From: Flavobacterium panacagri
GTDB lineage: Bacteria > Bacteroidota > Bacteroidia > Flavobacteriales > Flavobacteriaceae
Direction: 5' to 3'
Assembly (NCBI RefSeq): GCF_030378165.1
Contig: NZ_CP119766.1
Location: 3,348,001-3,412,000 of the forward strand
DNA length: 64,000 nt
Each line of letters begins with the position of its first letter. Positions within the stretch are counted from its first letter, which is position 1. The position numbers and the translations under genes are program-made. The notes beneath the pieces were generated by a model, which saw only the letters and a program-made list of their open reading frames with translations, made no database searches and was not told where the DNA came from. Positions 62,460-64,000 of the stretch are shown piece by piece.

Positions 62460-63329
62460 ATGAATAATCAGACAGAAACTCAGAATTGCGATTTTACTTC
62501 AGATTTAAAAATGAAGGGATTTAAAGTGTATCCTATAAATGGGGATTTTAGTAAAGTTCCAGTTTACAGTCGAAGAGACTTTTATAAAATCTGTATCAAC
62601 ACTAGTAAAAGCCTTATACAATACGCTGACCGTGGTATCGAGACCGACGGAAGCATTTTGTTTTTTGGTAATCCGATTATTCCTTATTCTTGGGAAACGC
62701 TTTCAGAGAATTATGAAGGTTATGCCTGTGTCTTTACAGAAGAATTTCTGAAAGCAAAAGACCGTTCTGAAACTTTGCAGGAATCACCTTTATTTAAAAT
62801 AGGAGGTACGCCAATTTTTTCTTTAAATGCTGAACAAAAGGTTTTTATAGATTCATTATTCCAGAAAATGATTCAGGAATATGAAACCGATTATGTTTTT
62901 AAAGACGATTTGATGCGCAGTTATGTCAACTTGATTATTCATGAATCAATGAAGATGCAGCCTTCGGAGAATTTCTTCAAACATAAAAATGCCTCTTCTA
63001 GGATTACATCTCTATTCCTAGAATTGTTAGAAAGACAATTTCCGATAGAAACCAAAAATGAGCCATTAACATTAAAGACACCGCAGGATTATGCGCAAAG
63101 TCTAGCGGTTCATGTCAATCATTTGAACCGTTCTGTAAAAGAAATTACCGGAAGACCAACAACGGCTCACATTACAGACCGAATTATTAACGAAGCCAAA
63201 GCATTATTACAGCATACCGATTGGAGTATTTCTGACATTGGTTATTCTCTAGGATTTGAATATCCGAGTTATTTTAATAATTATTTTAAAAGGCTTACAG
63301 GAACGGTTCCAAAATCACTTCGTATGTAA
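62460..63329 (+). CDS. AraC-family transcriptional regulator
   Basis: A 289-residue protein with an N-terminal cupin-like sensing domain (RDFYKICINTSKSLIQYADRGIETDGSILFFGNPIIPYSWE) and a C-terminal AraC double helix-turn-helix: QSLAVHVNHLNRSVKEITGRPTTAHI, then LLQHTDWSISDIGYSLGFEYPSYFNNYFKRLTGTVPKSLR. It probably controls the neighbouring cupin gene, whose start lies 400 bases downstream; effector unknown. Confidence 0.92.
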   Translation: MNNQTETQNCDFTSDLKMKGFKVYPINGDFSKVPVYSRRDFYKICINTSKSLIQYADRGIETDGSILFFGNPIIPYSWETLSENYEGYACVFTEEFLKAKDRSETLQESPLFKIGGTPIFSLNAEQKVFIDSLFQKMIQEYETDYVFKDDLMRSYVNLIIHESMKMQPSENFFKHKNASSRITSLFLELLERQFPIETKNEPLTLKTPQDYAQSLAVHVNHLNRSVKEITGRPTTAHITDRIINEAKALLQHTDWSISDIGYSLGFEYPSYFNNYFKRLTGTVPKSLRM

Positions 63330-63390
63330 ATTGTTTCAATTTCATAATTTTTTGTTTGAATATTGTTATTTTTCAGAAGCATTGTTAGCC

Positions 63391-63398
63391 TAATTTTG
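63391..63398 (+). promoter_or_regulatory. -7 box upstream of the cupin gene
   Basis: TAATTTTG at 63391-63398, about 330 bases before the cupin ATG; if used it gives an unusually long leader. Confidence 0.4.
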
Positions 63399-63645
63399 CC
63401 TCTGAAATTACAGTATTAATCATTTATCAGCTTTTAACGGACTAAATAACTACTTCATAAAGCGTCTTCTAGCTTTCTCCAATTTAGTTTCCCGATTCTG
63501 ATAATTCCTAAAACCGAAAAAAATTATGAAAAACTCTGAAATGAATTAACAACTCTATTTTCTAAAGCGAGATTCAGCTTTTAGAATATTTTACACCAGC
63601 TGGAAGGGAAATTAACCAAACAGTGAATTTATACATTATACAAAA

Positions 63646-63665
63646 AAGAATAACGGGTTATTCTT
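63646..63665. promoter_or_regulatory. Palindrome upstream of the cupin gene
   Basis: AAGAATAA-CGGG-TTATTCTT (8-bp arms) about 65 bases before the cupin start. A possible operator for a regulator, or an RNA hairpin in the leader. Confidence 0.35.
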
Positions 63666-63729
63666 AACGTTTTGGTAATGAATAATATATAGTTTAAAAT
63701 AAAATCAAACTCAAAAAATAAGTAAATTT

Positions 63730-64000
63730 ATGTCAACAAATTATTCAGCCGTTATCGAAGAAGGAAAAGTCCCGAACACCTATATGACGGGTGACGTTTC
63801 CTATAAAAAACAAACCAGTGATATTCACCCAGAAAACACTGTTGTAAAGGAAGTGACTTTCGAGCCTTGTGCAAGAAGTAATTGGCATAGTAATGCAGGC
63901 TTGCATATGCTGATTACGAAAGAAGGAAGTGGTTATTACCAAGAGAGAGGAAGTGCAGTGAGAATGCTTAAAAAAGATGAAGTTGTAACTATTTTACCAG
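63730..64000 (+). CDS. Cupin-domain protein (3' end outside window)
   Basis: ATG at 63730; 90 codons are visible. The pattern VKEVTFEPCARSNWHSNAGLHMLITKEGSGYYQERGSAVRMLKKDEVVTI is a small single-cupin protein of the type next to AraC regulators. Metal-binding His occurs in WHSN and LHML, but the usual second His of the HxH pair is replaced by N. Such proteins act as isomerases, lyases or detoxification enzymes; reaction not decided. Confidence 0.75.
   Translation, partial: MSTNYSAVIEEGKVPNTYMTGDVSYKKQTSDIHPENTVVKEVTFEPCARSNWHSNAGLHMLITKEGSGYYQERGSAVRMLKKDEVVTILP

Larger units (their letters stand above)
63330..63729. other. 400-base stretch between the AraC and cupin genes
   Basis: It holds the -7 box and the palindrome listed, AT-rich sequence between, and a 7-codon ATG frame at 63526-63549. 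No gene of normal size or other repeat was seen. Confidence 0.5.

Noticed and set aside
63526..63549. Seven-codon ATG frame upstream of the cupin gene
   Set aside because: Too short, no regulatory codon pattern, no hairpin following it at a fitting distance.
1..64000. tRNA, rRNA, transposase or phage genes
   Set aside because: Checked by eye; no cloverleaf ending in a CCA-proximal GGTTC arm, no transposase or integrase motif seen.

Overview
The window is a 64 kb piece of an AT-rich Bacteroidetes chromosome, most likely a Flavobacterium close to the F. johnsoniae type. The signs are -7 boxes of the form TAnnTTTG, few Shine-Dalgarno sites, a T9SS sorting domain, lipoproteins with an acidic residue run after the lipid cysteine, a YtxJ-type bacillithiol redox protein, DUF6377 and OmpA/TSP3 families, and abundant intergenic palindromes. 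No tRNA, rRNA, transposase, prophage or CRISPR array is visible. Genome identification rests on these family-level signs only.

Region 1 (1-12100): the end of an M1-type peptidase, then a long leader and a ten-gene arginine/proline cluster: GNAT N-acetylglutamate synthase candidate, argG, argC, argD, proA, proB, the argF' acyl-ornithine carbamoyltransferase, argB, argE, argH. Together these cover glutamate to arginine through N-acylated intermediates plus the first two proline steps. The cluster is preceded by an unusual structured leader with a leaderless 28-codon ORF.

Region 2 (12100-29600): a secreted pectate lyase (minus), two overlapping DUF2157-like membrane genes, ytxJ, clpB, a 39-aa membrane miniprotein, a DUF808 protein, a lipoprotein, and the two agmatine-to-putrescine enzymes (N-carbamoylputrescine amidase and agmatine deiminase) separated by an OmpA gene and a choice-of-anchor I lipoprotein. 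An exported endonuclease/exonuclease/phosphatase-fold protein and fumarylacetoacetase follow.

Region 3 (29600-42312): glyA, a MiaE-like tRNA hydroxylase, GMP reductase, a GNAT, a YD-repeat-like exported protein, a pentapeptide-repeat protein, aspA, a BamA-like outer membrane protein, a two-component system, a Usp-like protein and a bestrophin.

Region 4 (42400-54600): a MocR regulator divergent from an EamA transporter, an acyl-CoA dehydrogenase/oxidase, and a sugar locus (DUF6377 regulator, GH3, DUF1349 protein, membrane acyltransferase).

Region 5 (54600-64000): tyrS behind a Tyr-rich leader peptide and an intrinsic terminator, which looks like a transcription attenuator; an ArsR regulator with an Old Yellow Enzyme; a TlpA-like thioredoxin; an LprI-like protein; a GH2 enzyme; an AraC regulator; and a cupin cut by the window end.

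The most interesting signals are non-coding: the tyrS attenuator with a leaderless Tyr-rich peptide, the arginine-cluster leader with alternative stems, an ArsR operator set exactly between -33 and -7, and families of palindromic repeats, two of them built as nested double hairpins.
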